A stretch of 9,996 nt of DNA from Deltaproteobacteria bacterium (lineage in GTDB: Bacteria; Desulfobacterota; DSM-4660; Desulfatiglandales; Desulfatiglandaceae), in the NCBI GenBank assembly GCA_011051075.1, contig DREN01000372.1:1-9996 (forward strand), read 5' to 3'. The position numbers and the translations under genes are program-made. Below are positions 1 through 7,786 of the stretch, piece by piece (position 1 is the stretch's first letter; the number at the start of each line of letters is the position of its first letter). Below the pieces are notes generated by a model. The model was not told the DNA's origin. It saw nothing but the letters and a program-made list of their open reading frames with translations, and did no database searches.

Positions 1-485
1 GCAATTGTGCCCGACGGGATATCACGATTGACAAATGAGCATGCTCCGATCACACAATGGTCGCCTATGGTTACCCCTTTTGCGATAACCGTACGGGCTC
101 CAATGTGACAACAACTGCCAATCCTGACCGGCGCCCGTTCATACTCGGCCCTACCGCCCGAAAGCGCCCATCTCACGGTGTCATGGGTGTAGATATGAAC
201 CCCTGCACTGATACTGCAGTAGTCTCCAATACTCAAACCGCCCGAACCGTCAAGAAGCGTGTAAGGGCCTATCCAAGTATTTTTTCCGACGCTAACATGG
301 CCATAAACGTAACAGTTGTGATAGATACTTGAACCCTCCCCAAAGCCAAGGCTCTCAGCCCGTTCCCATCTATCAAAAATCATTTCCTCAAATGGGAGGT
401 CCCTTTTCCATTTCTGCCTCATGCCTTTGCGGAGACATTTGTACAACTCCAGAATGGACTTCCTCAACACTTCTGAACTATTCAT
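1..485 (-). CDS. Hexapeptide-repeat (LbH) acyltransferase, 3' end outside window
   Basis: Probably transfers an acetyl or other acyl group to a sugar nucleotide or polysaccharide intermediate in the cytoplasm. The frame is open from ATG at 485 to the window edge (161 codons plus a partial Ala), so the C-terminus is missing. Residues 1-45 are a charged helical-looking segment (many K, R, E). From about residue 50 the sequence has hexapeptide turns of the left-handed beta-helix fold: GKNTWIGPYT near 67, LSIGDYCSISAG near 84, VRIGSCCHIGARTVIAKG near 120 and VTIGDHCVIGACS near 138. The segment HIYTHDTVRW (97-106) contains His101, the likely catalytic base by comparison with WbbJ/xenobiotic acetyltransferase relatives. 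It starts 20 bases after the amidotransferase stop with a modest AAGGT site about 10 bases upstream, so it is the next gene of the same operon. The acceptor sugar and whether it N- or O-acylates cannot be told. Confidence 0.88.
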   Translation of the reverse strand, partial: MNSSEVLRKSILELYKCLRKGMRQKWKRDLPFEEMIFDRWERAESLGFGEGSSIYHNCYVYGHVSVGKNTWIGPYTLLDGSGGLSIGDYCSISAGVHIYTHDTVRWALSGGRAEYERAPVRIGSCCHIGARTVIAKGVTIGDHCVIGACSFVNRDIPSGTI

Positions 486-505
486 CAATCACGTGACCTT
501 TTTCT

Positions 506-2392
506 TTACGAGCCACCCAGGAACCGCTGGCACCACAACTCGAAGCTCAGGAGTGACCATATGAAAAGCCTCCTGTTTGCCCTTCCCTGAAAGTGGTCTT
601 CAAGCAAATCCCCTATGGTCTTCCTGTCCAGATAGTCATAAATGCGGGCGTGCCTGTCAAGAAGATGATTTTTCACATATTCGATGCTGTCTCCCTTAAA
701 CCAGGAAGCATCCGGGGCTGAAAAGCCCTGCTTAATACCGTTTGTAATCTCTTTGGGGATATAGCGCCTCATAACATGCCGCAAGAGGAGTTTCCCATCC
801 CTTGTCTTTTGGAAATATTTCTCGGGCTTTGCGCCAGGTTCATTTTCGTTGAGACGCACTATCTTACTGAGGTTGGCCAACTTCAGGCCGACCGGGACCT
901 GAACAGCAAAATCCACCAGATCGTTGTCCAGAAAAGGGACCCGGGTTTCCAGACCGTGGGCCATGGAGAGCTTGTCTTCCACAATAAGAAGGCCATGGAG
1001 GAAAGTCCTTGCTTCGAAATAGAGCGAGTGATTCACGTAATCTTCAGGACGGGTAAACTCGCTTGCATGCGATTGAAACACATCCCTGAAAATGTCCCTC
1101 GTCCAAATATGCTTGACTTCATGCCAGACAGGCCTGAACAAGGCCTGGATAGATCTGTTGGGTATGAGCCGCTGCCAGAACAGGTAATACTTGTCAATAT
1201 AGTCATCAAAGCTGTCATTGATGACGGTCCGGTAATAGCGCCATGGATAACCGCCGAAAAGCTCATCTCCGCCGGTTCCCGCAAGTATGACTTTGATAAA
1301 TTTACTTGCAAGCTGAGCAACGTAATAGTTAGGATAGCTCTGCCCAACCCTGGGCTCTTCCATGTGCCAGGCTAATGCCGGAAGCACCCTCTCCATGTCC
1401 CCTGCTTTGAGAACCATTTCGTAATGTTCCGTCTTGAACAGATAAGACATGAACTCCGACTTTTCACGCTCATCAAAGCCCAGTTCCAATCCAGAGGCCG
1501 AACGAAGATCAAAGCCGCAGGTAAAGGTCTTGATATAGGGGAGTTGTTTTGCTGCAACTGCCGTAATGGAACCGGAATCCACGCCCCCGCTCAGGTAGGC
1601 GCCCACGTCCACGTCGCTCACGAGCTGGCGGTTCACTGCCTGGCGGAAAAGCCTGTCCAGTTCTTCAATATACTCCTGTTCGCTTGAGGGTTTCTCGGGT
1701 TCACGGAAATTGAAGTCCCAATAACGGTTCGGTGAAAGCACCTGGGTCCTTGCCCCCAAAGGAATTCTGGAAAAGGAACCCGGAGGGAATAGTTTGATCC
1801 CTTTCAGCAGGGTTTTGTCGGTAAAGATATTTTGAAACGTAAAATACTCAAGGAGGGCTTCGAGATCGACCTCACGGCCTACTGCGGGCTGGCTGAGAAT
1901 CGCCTTCTGTTCTGAGGCAAACATGAAACAATTCCCCGCAAAGGTATAGTAGAGTGGTTTGATTCCATAACGATCCCGCGCCAAGAACAATTCTTGGCGT
2001 TTCCTATCCCAAACGGCGAATGCGAACATCCCGTTGAAGCGCTCCAGACACCCTGGTCCCCACTGCGCATAGGAGTAGAGAACCACCTCGGAATCTGTCC
2101 GGGAATGAAACCGATGTCCAACACTCTGCAGTTCCGCACGGAGCTCCTGGAAATTATAGACCTCACCATTATAAGCGATGGCATATTCACCATCATTGGT
2201 AACCATGGGTTGATGCCCGGCTGGAGACAGATCAAGAATCGCAAGTCGGCGATGTCCGAGCCCTATGCAGCCATCGGTGTAGAAACCCTCCCCATCAGGG
2301 CCCCGATGCTTTATGGCATTCGTCATTCGTCGCAGGTTTACGGAAGAGACAGGCTCACCGTTTATATTGAAAATGCCGCAGATCCCGCACAT
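506..2392 (-). CDS. asnB: AsnB-type glutamine-hydrolysing amidotransferase (asparagine synthase family)
   Basis: A 628-residue two-domain enzyme that uses glutamine ammonia to amidate an ATP-activated carboxylate. The N-terminal class II glutamine amidotransferase domain (about 2-190) begins MCGICGIF, with Cys2 as the expected nucleophile, and shows RLAIL at 49-53, NGEVYN at 75-80 and RTDSE at 98-102, which normally bind glutamine. The synthetase domain (about 245-620) has the PP-loop SGGVDS at 268-273, GTGGDELFGGY at 372-382 and EDKLSMAHGLETRVPFLD at 472-489. No key residue seems missing, and the length is typical of the roughly 600-650-residue AsnB paralogues in polysaccharide loci. A GGGAAGGG site lies 6 bases before the ATG. 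Homologues in such clusters are often called asparagine synthase, but some amidate sugar uronates; the position between an aminotransferase and an acyltransferase favours a role in polysaccharide modification here (inference). True asparagine synthesis remains possible. Confidence 0.93.
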   Translation of the reverse strand: MCGICGIFNINGEPVSSVNLRRMTNAIKHRGPDGEGFYTDGCIGLGHRRLAILDLSPAGHQPMVTNDGEYAIAYNGEVYNFQELRAELQSVGHRFHSRTDSEVVLYSYAQWGPGCLERFNGMFAFAVWDRKRQELFLARDRYGIKPLYYTFAGNCFMFASEQKAILSQPAVGREVDLEALLEYFTFQNIFTDKTLLKGIKLFPPGSFSRIPLGARTQVLSPNRYWDFNFREPEKPSSEQEYIEELDRLFRQAVNRQLVSDVDVGAYLSGGVDSGSITAVAAKQLPYIKTFTCGFDLRSASGLELGFDEREKSEFMSYLFKTEHYEMVLKAGDMERVLPALAWHMEEPRVGQSYPNYYVAQLASKFIKVILAGTGGDELFGGYPWRYYRTVINDSFDDYIDKYYLFWQRLIPNRSIQALFRPVWHEVKHIWTRDIFRDVFQSHASEFTRPEDYVNHSLYFEARTFLHGLLIVEDKLSMAHGLETRVPFLDNDLVDFAVQVPVGLKLANLSKIVRLNENEPGAKPEKYFQKTRDGKLLLRHVMRRYIPKEITNGIKQGFSAPDASWFKGDSIEYVKNHLLDRHARIYDYLDRKTIGDLLEDHFQGRANRRLFIWSLLSFELWCQRFLGGS

Positions 2393-2433
2393 TCGTTGCC
2401 CTTCCCTGCAATTTTACACCCAAAATCATTAAG

Positions 2434-3540
2434 TTAGAGTAAGCATCTGGATAACGTATCAACAACATACTCCTGGTCATCGGCTGTGAGGTCATGATAC
2501 AGGGGCAGCGCCATACAGTGATCGTAGGCGTACCGGCTGCCGACCATATCTCCCACGATCTTGCAGTTGGGATTATTTTTGAAAGCCTTGTGCATATGCA
2601 GTGAATAAGTGCCTATCTGAGCCTCAATTCCCTGAGCCCGCAATTCCTGCATTATCTGGTTCCGGTTTTCTACAAAGAGGCAGAACGACTGATAAGAATG
2701 GACCCCCTGCGGAGTAGTTTCCGGGATAATAACCTGGGGATTATCCTGCAAATACTCCACATATCTACGCGCTAACAAACAACGTTTGGACAAAAGATCA
2801 TCAATATGCTTCATCTGTACCAAACCAACAGCAGCAAGGATATCACTGAGCTTGTAGTTGGTACCGGGCTGTTCAAAGCTTGCAGTCAGGCGCGAATCAT
2901 GAACCCCCATGCCGAAATGTTTGTAGGACAGCATCCAGTCCGCCCAGCCTGCATTGTTGGTGGTAACCATGCCCCCCTCGCCGGTGGTGATGAATTTCCG
3001 GGGATGAAGGCTAAAGACTGAAATGTCAGCAAGATTACCCACTTTAGTGCCCCGGAACTCCGCGCCAATGGAACAGGCCGCGTCTTCAATCACGTGAACG
3101 CCATACTTGTCCCTGATTTCAGAAAGACGCTGGTAGTCCAGGGGATTTCCAAACAGGGAAACAGGTAGAATCGCCTTCGTACGCCGGCCTATGGCCTCTT
3201 CAATCTGATCGTACTCAATGAGCATGCTTTCCCTGGACACATCAACAATAACCGCCCTGGCGCCAACAAGGCCCACCACATGACCTGTAGCAGGATAGGT
3301 ATAGTCAGGGATGATTACCTCATCGCCCTGTCCCACCCCAACGGCCCGCAAGGCTACCTCAAGTCCGGTAGTACAGGAAGTCATGGCCAGTGCTCTGCAG
3401 CATCCCGTGTAACGTTCGAACTCCTTTTCAAACTCTCTGGTTACCGGCCCTTCCGTAAGGTAACCGCTGTCCAGGACCTCTCCTACTTTATCTTTAACAT
3501 CTCCTGTAATAAACGGCTTGATCAAAGGGATACGTTTCAT
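2434..3540 (-). CDS. DegT/DnrJ/EryC1-family PLP-dependent sugar aminotransferase
   Basis: Likely transfers an amino group from glutamate or glutamine to a keto group on a nucleotide sugar. Numbered from the start chosen here (368 residues), it shows IPLIKPFITGDV at the N-terminus, the substrate-site loop SGYLTEGPVTREFE at 25-38, SCTTGLEVAL at 55-64, the PLP-contact acid in IEDAACS (Asp153) and the PLP-binding lysine in SLHPRKFITTGEGG (Lys182). The length is normal for the family. The frame can be extended to a TTG at 3567 or an ATG at 3559, but GAGGTGG just ahead of the ATG at 3540 makes MKRIPLIK the best start. It lies 41 bases downstream of the epimerase and 41 upstream of the amidotransferase, so the three are probably co-transcribed. 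Sub-specificity (perosamine-, QdtB- or WecE-like) is not resolved from the motifs. Confidence 0.93.
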   Translation of the reverse strand: MKRIPLIKPFITGDVKDKVGEVLDSGYLTEGPVTREFEKEFERYTGCCRALAMTSCTTGLEVALRAVGVGQGDEVIIPDYTYPATGHVVGLVGARAVIVDVSRESMLIEYDQIEEAIGRRTKAILPVSLFGNPLDYQRLSEIRDKYGVHVIEDAACSIGAEFRGTKVGNLADISVFSLHPRKFITTGEGGMVTTNNAGWADWMLSYKHFGMGVHDSRLTASFEQPGTNYKLSDILAAVGLVQMKHIDDLLSKRCLLARRYVEYLQDNPQVIIPETTPQGVHSYQSFCLFVENRNQIMQELRAQGIEAQIGTYSLHMHKAFKNNPNCKIVGDMVGSRYAYDHCMALPLYHDLTADDQEYVVDTLSRCLL

Positions 3541-3543
3541 TTT

Positions 3544-3550
3544 CCACCTC
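3544..3550 (-). promoter_or_regulatory. Ribosome binding site deciding the aminotransferase start
   Basis: On the minus strand GAGGTGG is followed by AAA and then ATG at 3540. The spacing is short but the match to the anti-Shine-Dalgarno sequence is good. No comparable site precedes the TTG at 3567. Confidence 0.6.
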
Positions 3551-3581
3551 GAGCCCATGGACCGCAACTCTTGTTAGCGCC

Positions 3582-4574
3582 TTATGCAAGGGCTTTCGCC
3601 CGCCTGTTCTCCACCTCTGAGATATGTGATTTCCTCCATTGAGTCAGCCGTCTTAACCCATCCTCCAGGTCAACGGTCCACCTAAAATCAAGATCAGTTT
3701 CAGCGGCTGTGGGAGACCCCACTCGATTGGTCACAAAGGTCTGCCCGGCAGGCTCGTATTGAATTGGAAGATCCGACCCGGTTATCTTGAGGATCAATTC
3801 TGTCAATTCTTTGATAGACGTCTTGATGCCCCTCCCCACATTGTAGAACCCGAAGGGGATATCGGCCTTTAGACCGCACACATTGGCCCGGGCCGTATCT
3901 CTTACGTATATGAAGTCATAGGCCTGGCTTCCGTCTCCGAAAACAACAGGAGAAATTCCCCTGTCGATGTTGTCGAGGATCTTCATCATGACAGCGATAT
4001 ATGTACCCTTATAGTCTTGTCGTGGTCCATAGACGTTCATGTATCTCAATCCAACGCCCTTCAGGCCATAGCGCTTATGGTAGGCCTTCATCATGTGCTC
4101 GCCCGCGATCTTAGTAGCCCCATAAAAGGTCCAGTTATTGTAGGGATGATCTTCACCCATGGGTTCCTCTACCGCATCTCCGTAAACCGATGCTGAGGAA
4201 GAATAGACGAGCCGTTCAACTTCATTAGCCACGCAGGCTTCAAGGACATTGAAAGTCCCCCTGATATTCACATCAAAGGCCGCCCTCGGATATTCATGAC
4301 ACTGCAGGAGCCATAGTGCTGCCAGGTGAATAACCCCATCAACCCCCTTCATGGCTGCATCAAGTATATCCGTTTGCATGATATCTCCTCCGATTTCAAA
4401 GATACGACAACGCGGATCTTTCATTGCCTCTGCCAGATTATCGAGGGTCCCCCTGCAAAAATTATCGTAAATGATTACCTCCTCAACATCCTCTTTTAGA
4501 AGTTCCTCTGCCACGTGTGATCCGATAAGGCCGGCTCCACCAATAACCAAAATTTTTTTTCCTCTAATATCCAA
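3582..4574 (-). CDS. NAD-dependent sugar-nucleotide epimerase/dehydratase (extended SDR)
   Basis: An extended short-chain dehydrogenase expected to bind NAD(P) and oxidise, epimerise or dehydrate a nucleotide sugar such as a UDP-hexose or UDP-uronate. Numbered from the TTG chosen here (330 residues), the Rossmann glycine motif GGAGLIGSH is at 12-20, the acidic end of beta-2 at YDNF (36-39), VIHLAAL at 81-87, catalytic SSSASVYG at 125-132 and the YGATK Tyr/Lys pair (Tyr151, Lys155). RYMNVYGPRQ and the GDGSQAYDFIYVRD segment in the C-terminal half are typical of UDP-glucose/UDP-glucuronate 4-epimerase relatives. An ATG lies seven codons upstream at 4595 but has no ribosome binding site; the TTG has an excellent one. 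The C-terminal tail SEVENRRAKALA is charged and probably unstructured. The precise substrate is unknown; next to the DegT gene it may supply the keto- or epimerised precursor (inference). Confidence 0.9.
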   Translation of the reverse strand: MDIRGKKILVIGGAGLIGSHVAEELLKEDVEEVIIYDNFCRGTLDNLAEAMKDPRCRIFEIGGDIMQTDILDAAMKGVDGVIHLAALWLLQCHEYPRAAFDVNIRGTFNVLEACVANEVERLVYSSSASVYGDAVEEPMGEDHPYNNWTFYGATKIAGEHMMKAYHKRYGLKGVGLRYMNVYGPRQDYKGTYIAVMMKILDNIDRGISPVVFGDGSQAYDFIYVRDTARANVCGLKADIPFGFYNVGRGIKTSIKELTELILKITGSDLPIQYEPAGQTFVTNRVGSPTAAETDLDFRWTVDLEDGLRRLTQWRKSHISEVENRRAKALA

Positions 4575-4580
4575 ACTATT

Positions 4581-4589
4581 CTCCTCTCT
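4581..4589 (-). promoter_or_regulatory. Ribosome binding site deciding the epimerase TTG start
   Basis: AGAGAGGAG on the minus strand ends 6 bases before the TTG at 4574. It lies inside the longer reading that would begin at ATG 4595, which itself is preceded by no purine-rich site, so initiation at TTG is favoured. Confidence 0.6.
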
Positions 4590-4636
4590 CAACATTCACA
4601 GGCGCAATGCTTCAGTAATCAAATTTCAAGAATCCA

Positions 4637-6817
4637 TCATCTTTGCCAGAGGGGTTTTTGTACGATCCTCCATCCCCTTCTCCTCTCTTTCATCAATCCG
4701 GTATAGAGGTCTTCCATATCTCCGAGCAGCCGTTCTTCAGAAAACCCCTCTTCCACAAAGGCCCTTGCCTCCGCGACCAGGGCCTCTCTTTTCACCCGGT
4801 CAAGCCTAACAAGATATTTGAGTCCCTTTGCAAATCCCTCGGGGTCTTCTTTTTTGCATAGGACACCTCTCTTGCACACGGTGAAGCCATTATAGGCCAG
4901 CGGCGTCCCGTCCCTGGGCCCCAGCAGGTCAAAAACCCCTCCCGCGTCAGTGGCAATAACCGGGATGGAGGAGGCCATTGCCTCAATAATTGAAACAGGG
5001 GTGCCCTCGTTCAGGGATGTCAGGGCCAGGATATCCATATCAGCGTAGATCAGGGGGAGATCCCTCCTCCACCCACAGAAGAGAACGTGGTCCGACAGGC
5101 CCTTTCTCCGGCAGTATGCCTCAAGCTCCTCCCGCAGTTCACCATCCCCCACCACAGTCAACCTTACCTTTATTTCGGGGTGTTGATCAAGGAATATCCT
5201 GGCCCCGTCCAGGAACATGACGTGGCATTTTATGGGCACCAGCCGGCCGACAATCCCGATGATCAGGGTGTCATGGTCCAGGCCCAGACTCTGCCGGAAC
5301 CGCCCCTTTAATTCGTGGCCATGGAGAAAGGGTGTGAGGTCAAAACCGAGAGGGATGGTCCTGATCTTTGAGTCCGATGCAATGTGAAATCTTTCGGATA
5401 GGGCCTCCTTCTGAGTACGGCTTATGGACACGATCACGTCCGTGGAGCGTGCCAGAAACCTCTCAATCCAGATGAACATGAGGGATTTAAGGGGGCTGAA
5501 ATATCCCTCGAACACATGCCCGTGGAAGGTATGAACCGTCCGGATCTTCTTGGCCCTTACACGGTTGAAAATCATTACGGCGAGCCTGGCGCTCGTTCCG
5601 GCCTTGGCCGTATGTGTGTGTACGATATCAGGATTTTCCCTGGCAAGGATTCTCAGTATCTGAAAAAACGCCCTTAAATCCATCAGGGGACTGATCTCCC
5701 TCTGGAGCTGTTTGATGATGATCGGTCTTGCTTCAGGAAAATTATCAAAAAGATAACTCATATCTCCTTCCTGGGTGGATATCTTGCCCGTAACGAGGAT
5801 TGACTCAAACCTCTTCTTGTCCAGGCCTCTCATGAGCAGATACACATGGATAGAGGGCCCACCGATATTCAGGCGCGCTATGAACCGGACCACCTTGATC
5901 CGGTAACCGGTTTGAGGAAGGCCGTGGACCTTCCAACGGTGAACCTGTCTGGGAAGGGGAAGGGTTTTACTGACTGCCTGAGACCCGAGGACAAAGAAAA
6001 AGCGGTAAACCAGGGCCCAGAAAATGATCGGTTTCAGCAGGCTGTGGGGCTTTTCCGCGTGCTTTTCAAAGAGATAATACACACTCCTGTGAAACTCAAG
6101 AACAGAGCGAACAAGGTTTCTTTCACTGCTGACGCCCACAAAATGGGTGACCGCGGGCCGTGGGAAATAGACCACCCTCCACCCCTTTTGCCGCATCCTC
6201 CTGCACCAGTCAGCGTCCTCCCAGTACATGAAAAAGCGGGGGTCCATGGCCCCCACCTCCTTTATGGCCTCTCTTCTGACCAGCATGCAGGCCCCGGAGA
6301 CCCAGTCCACCTCCATTGGGCTTACCCCGTCTGATTTGCCGGTCAGGATATTTTCACGCGTAATCGGGTTGTTGGGGAATACCTTTGTAAGAAGAGACCT
6401 GCGTCCGAACATGGCGGTGAGAAGGTTGGGAAAGGACCTTGCAGACCCCTGGACAGAGCCGTCGACGTTGCAGATCCTGGGGCCCATGACCCCTGTATCT
6501 TGGTTACCGGCCATGTAGTCCAGGACCAGCTCGAAAAAGCCCTCCTGGATTACGATGTCCGGATTCAGTATGAGCACATATGGCGCGGAACCATGGCTGA
6601 TCCCGTTGTTCACGGCCCTGGCAAACCCAAGGTTGCGATGGTGTTTTTTGAGCCTCACAGAGGGAAACCGGGTACTCACCCGGTCCACTTGGTCTGTTGA
6701 GGCGTTGTCCTCTACCCAGACCTTCACGTCTATGCCGTGGGCAGCATCAAATATGGAGTTCAGACAACCTATCAGATAGTCGGTACTGTTGTAGTTTACT
6801 ATAACGATGTCTAACAA
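4637..6817 (-). CDS. Fused GT2-GT4 bifunctional glycosyltransferase
   Basis: A 726-residue cytoplasmic or membrane-associated protein with two glycosyltransferase units. Residues 1-290 are a GT2 (GT-A fold) of the rhamnosyltransferase-like type: IVIVNYNS at 4-11, EDNASTD at 36-42, RNLGFARAVNNG at 61-72, the metal-site motif NPD at 85-87, WVSGACMLVRR at 172-182 and the WEDADWCRR motif at 199-207, with a hydrophobic stretch near 263-280. From about 306 a GT4 (GT-B fold) starts: RFIARLNIGGPSIHV, DIVHTHTAKAG at 397-407, VHTFHGHVF at 428-436, GRLVPIK at 524-530 and the retaining-enzyme motif EGTPVSIIEAMA (604-615, two glutamates eight apart). Both halves look complete and the frame runs through without a stop. 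It starts at TTG 6817, with AGGTGAGGA 6 bases upstream. Donors are unknown. Two adjacent linkages may be made by one polypeptide (inference). Confidence 0.92.
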   Translation of the reverse strand: MLDIVIVNYNSTDYLIGCLNSIFDAAHGIDVKVWVEDNASTDQVDRVSTRFPSVRLKKHHRNLGFARAVNNGISHGSAPYVLILNPDIVIQEGFFELVLDYMAGNQDTGVMGPRICNVDGSVQGSARSFPNLLTAMFGRRSLLTKVFPNNPITRENILTGKSDGVSPMEVDWVSGACMLVRREAIKEVGAMDPRFFMYWEDADWCRRMRQKGWRVVYFPRPAVTHFVGVSSERNLVRSVLEFHRSVYYLFEKHAEKPHSLLKPIIFWALVYRFFFVLGSQAVSKTLPLPRQVHRWKVHGLPQTGYRIKVVRFIARLNIGGPSIHVYLLMRGLDKKRFESILVTGKISTQEGDMSYLFDNFPEARPIIIKQLQREISPLMDLRAFFQILRILARENPDIVHTHTAKAGTSARLAVMIFNRVRAKKIRTVHTFHGHVFEGYFSPLKSLMFIWIERFLARSTDVIVSISRTQKEALSERFHIASDSKIRTIPLGFDLTPFLHGHELKGRFRQSLGLDHDTLIIGIVGRLVPIKCHVMFLDGARIFLDQHPEIKVRLTVVGDGELREELEAYCRRKGLSDHVLFCGWRRDLPLIYADMDILALTSLNEGTPVSIIEAMASSIPVIATDAGGVFDLLGPRDGTPLAYNGFTVCKRGVLCKKEDPEGFAKGLKYLVRLDRVKREALVAEARAFVEEGFSEERLLGDMEDLYTGLMKERRRGWRIVQKPLWQR

Positions 6818-6961
6818 AATGTGTCCTCACCTGGGGGCGGGAAAAGCCGGTCTTCCTGCTGAGCATTATTGTCACCAGTCGGCTCCAGGAGACCATCCTG
6901 TATCCTGTCGAAAATCCCCGCATGGCACGGGGAAACCTTTGAACCTTGAACCCGTAAACGG
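6818..6961 (-). other. 144-base spacer with a GC-rich hairpin
   Basis: This is the longest gap inside the cluster. On the minus strand it holds the perfect 6-bp stem TCCCCG/CGGGGA with a 7-base loop (6915-6933) followed by ATTTTCG, a short and weak U run. A direct repeat of GGTTCAA (two copies, 6935-6949) precedes it. The hairpin could act as a weak intracistronic terminator or an mRNA-stability element between the GT2 and the fusion gene. I find no convincing reading frame with a ribosome binding site here. Confidence 0.35.
6824..6832 (-). promoter_or_regulatory. Ribosome binding site for the TTG start of the GT2-GT4 fusion
   Basis: AGGTGAGGA on the minus strand lies 6 bases before TTG at 6817. 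The next codons encode LDIVIVNYN, the canonical beginning of a GT2 domain, so the start is well placed. Confidence 0.6.
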
Positions 6962-7714
6962 CTATCGAACCTTCCTCAAGACATACCTCAAAAGAGTGAA
7001 GAGGTCAAAAAAAACGGCCCTCAAGAAGCCTATCTGTTCATGTCTGATGAGGATCTCCTCCCAGTATCCGGTAAACCTCCCCTCCATGGAGATACCCCTC
7101 CCGCATAGGGCGATGGTCCTGTCAAGGTAAATAGAGGCGGCGCCCCGGCGGAACAGCATGAGGTTCAACCTGTAGTCCCCGGAGATGGTGTAACATGGCC
7201 CGGGAAGGCCCGGTTTTTCTGAACCGCAGTAACGAAACCGGTCAAATATATGTCCCCTGTAAAACACGCCCTGGTGATGAACCGTGTTCTTGAAGTAGAG
7301 GGCGCGAGTAAACCGCCCCCTGAAAAGGCCCGTATCCGTCAATACGTTGCCCACTATAAGATCCCTATCCCCCAGATCATGGCCGCCCCCGAAAACAGAC
7401 GAGAGCATATCCGGACTGCTGAAGGCGTCGTCAACCCCCATGAAGTAGAGCCATTCCCCGTCAGAGGCCTCTATGCCGCGGTCCATGGCCTCGTAGATCC
7501 CGCGGTCCGGTTCGGATATCCAGAAATCTATCTCCCTGTCATCCCTCAGGATCTCCACGGTTCCGTCTGTTGATCCTCCGTCTATGATAACGTGCTCCCT
7601 GTTGGGATAGGTCTGTGTTCTTACCTCTTCAATGGCCCTTGACAGTGAGGCCGCTTTATTCTTGACAACGGTGATGATACTTACAAGGGGGAGCCCGGGC
7701 ACGGGATTTTTCAC
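6962..7714 (-). CDS. Family 2 glycosyltransferase (WcaE-like)
   Basis: A 250-residue GT-A enzyme that adds a sugar to the growing lipid-linked repeat unit on the inner face of the membrane. From the GTG start chosen here: LVSIITVVKNKAASL at 10-24 begins the nucleotide-binding half, DGGSTDGT at 45-52 is the usual GT2 acidic motif, SEPDRGIYEAMDRGI at 67-81 is characteristic of the colanic-acid WcaE/WcaA-like group, and GVDDAF at 93-98 supplies the DXD-equivalent. The C-terminus ends in a hydrophobic and basic helix (GFLRAVFFDLFTLLRYVLRK) that may touch the membrane. The frame extends to TTG at 7765, but GAGGGAGGGG 4-5 bases before GTG 7714 is the better start. There are 72 bases to the preceding glycosyltransferase gene. 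The transferred sugar is unknown. Confidence 0.9.
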   Translation of the reverse strand: MKNPVPGLPLVSIITVVKNKAASLSRAIEEVRTQTYPNREHVIIDGGSTDGTVEILRDDREIDFWISEPDRGIYEAMDRGIEASDGEWLYFMGVDDAFSSPDMLSSVFGGGHDLGDRDLIVGNVLTDTGLFRGRFTRALYFKNTVHHQGVFYRGHIFDRFRYCGSEKPGLPGPCYTISGDYRLNLMLFRRGAASIYLDRTIALCGRGISMEGRFTGYWEEILIRHEQIGFLRAVFFDLFTLLRYVLRKVR

Positions 7715-7717
7715 AAG

Positions 7718-7727
7718 CCCCTCCCTC
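7718..7727 (-). promoter_or_regulatory. Ribosome binding site deciding the GTG start of the WcaE-like gene
   Basis: GAGGGAGGGG on the minus strand directly precedes CTT and GTG at 7714. The alternative TTG at 7765 has GGGAGG only at an overly long distance. Confidence 0.55.
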
Positions 7728-7786
7728 TTTCTTCCCCCGCACAACCTGTCACCGTATAGGTCCAAACGTCTCTGCCCGGCCTCCCA

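Noticed and set aside
776..1375. Long open frame of 199 codons on the plus strand
   Set aside because: It lies antisense within the amidotransferase gene, whose motifs are complete. The plus-strand translation has no recognisable family and no convincing ribosome binding site.
1994..2437. Plus-strand frame of 147 codons
   Set aside because: Shadow of the amidotransferase N-terminal domain.
5846..6334. Plus-strand frame of 162 codons, Pro/His-rich
   Set aside because: Antisense to the GT2 half of the fusion; its composition is that of a shadow frame in GC-rich coding DNA.
6818..6961. A gene in the 144-base spacer
   Set aside because: The frame beginning ATG near 6898 overlaps the fusion gene start, lacks a well-placed ribosome binding site and gives no recognisable protein.
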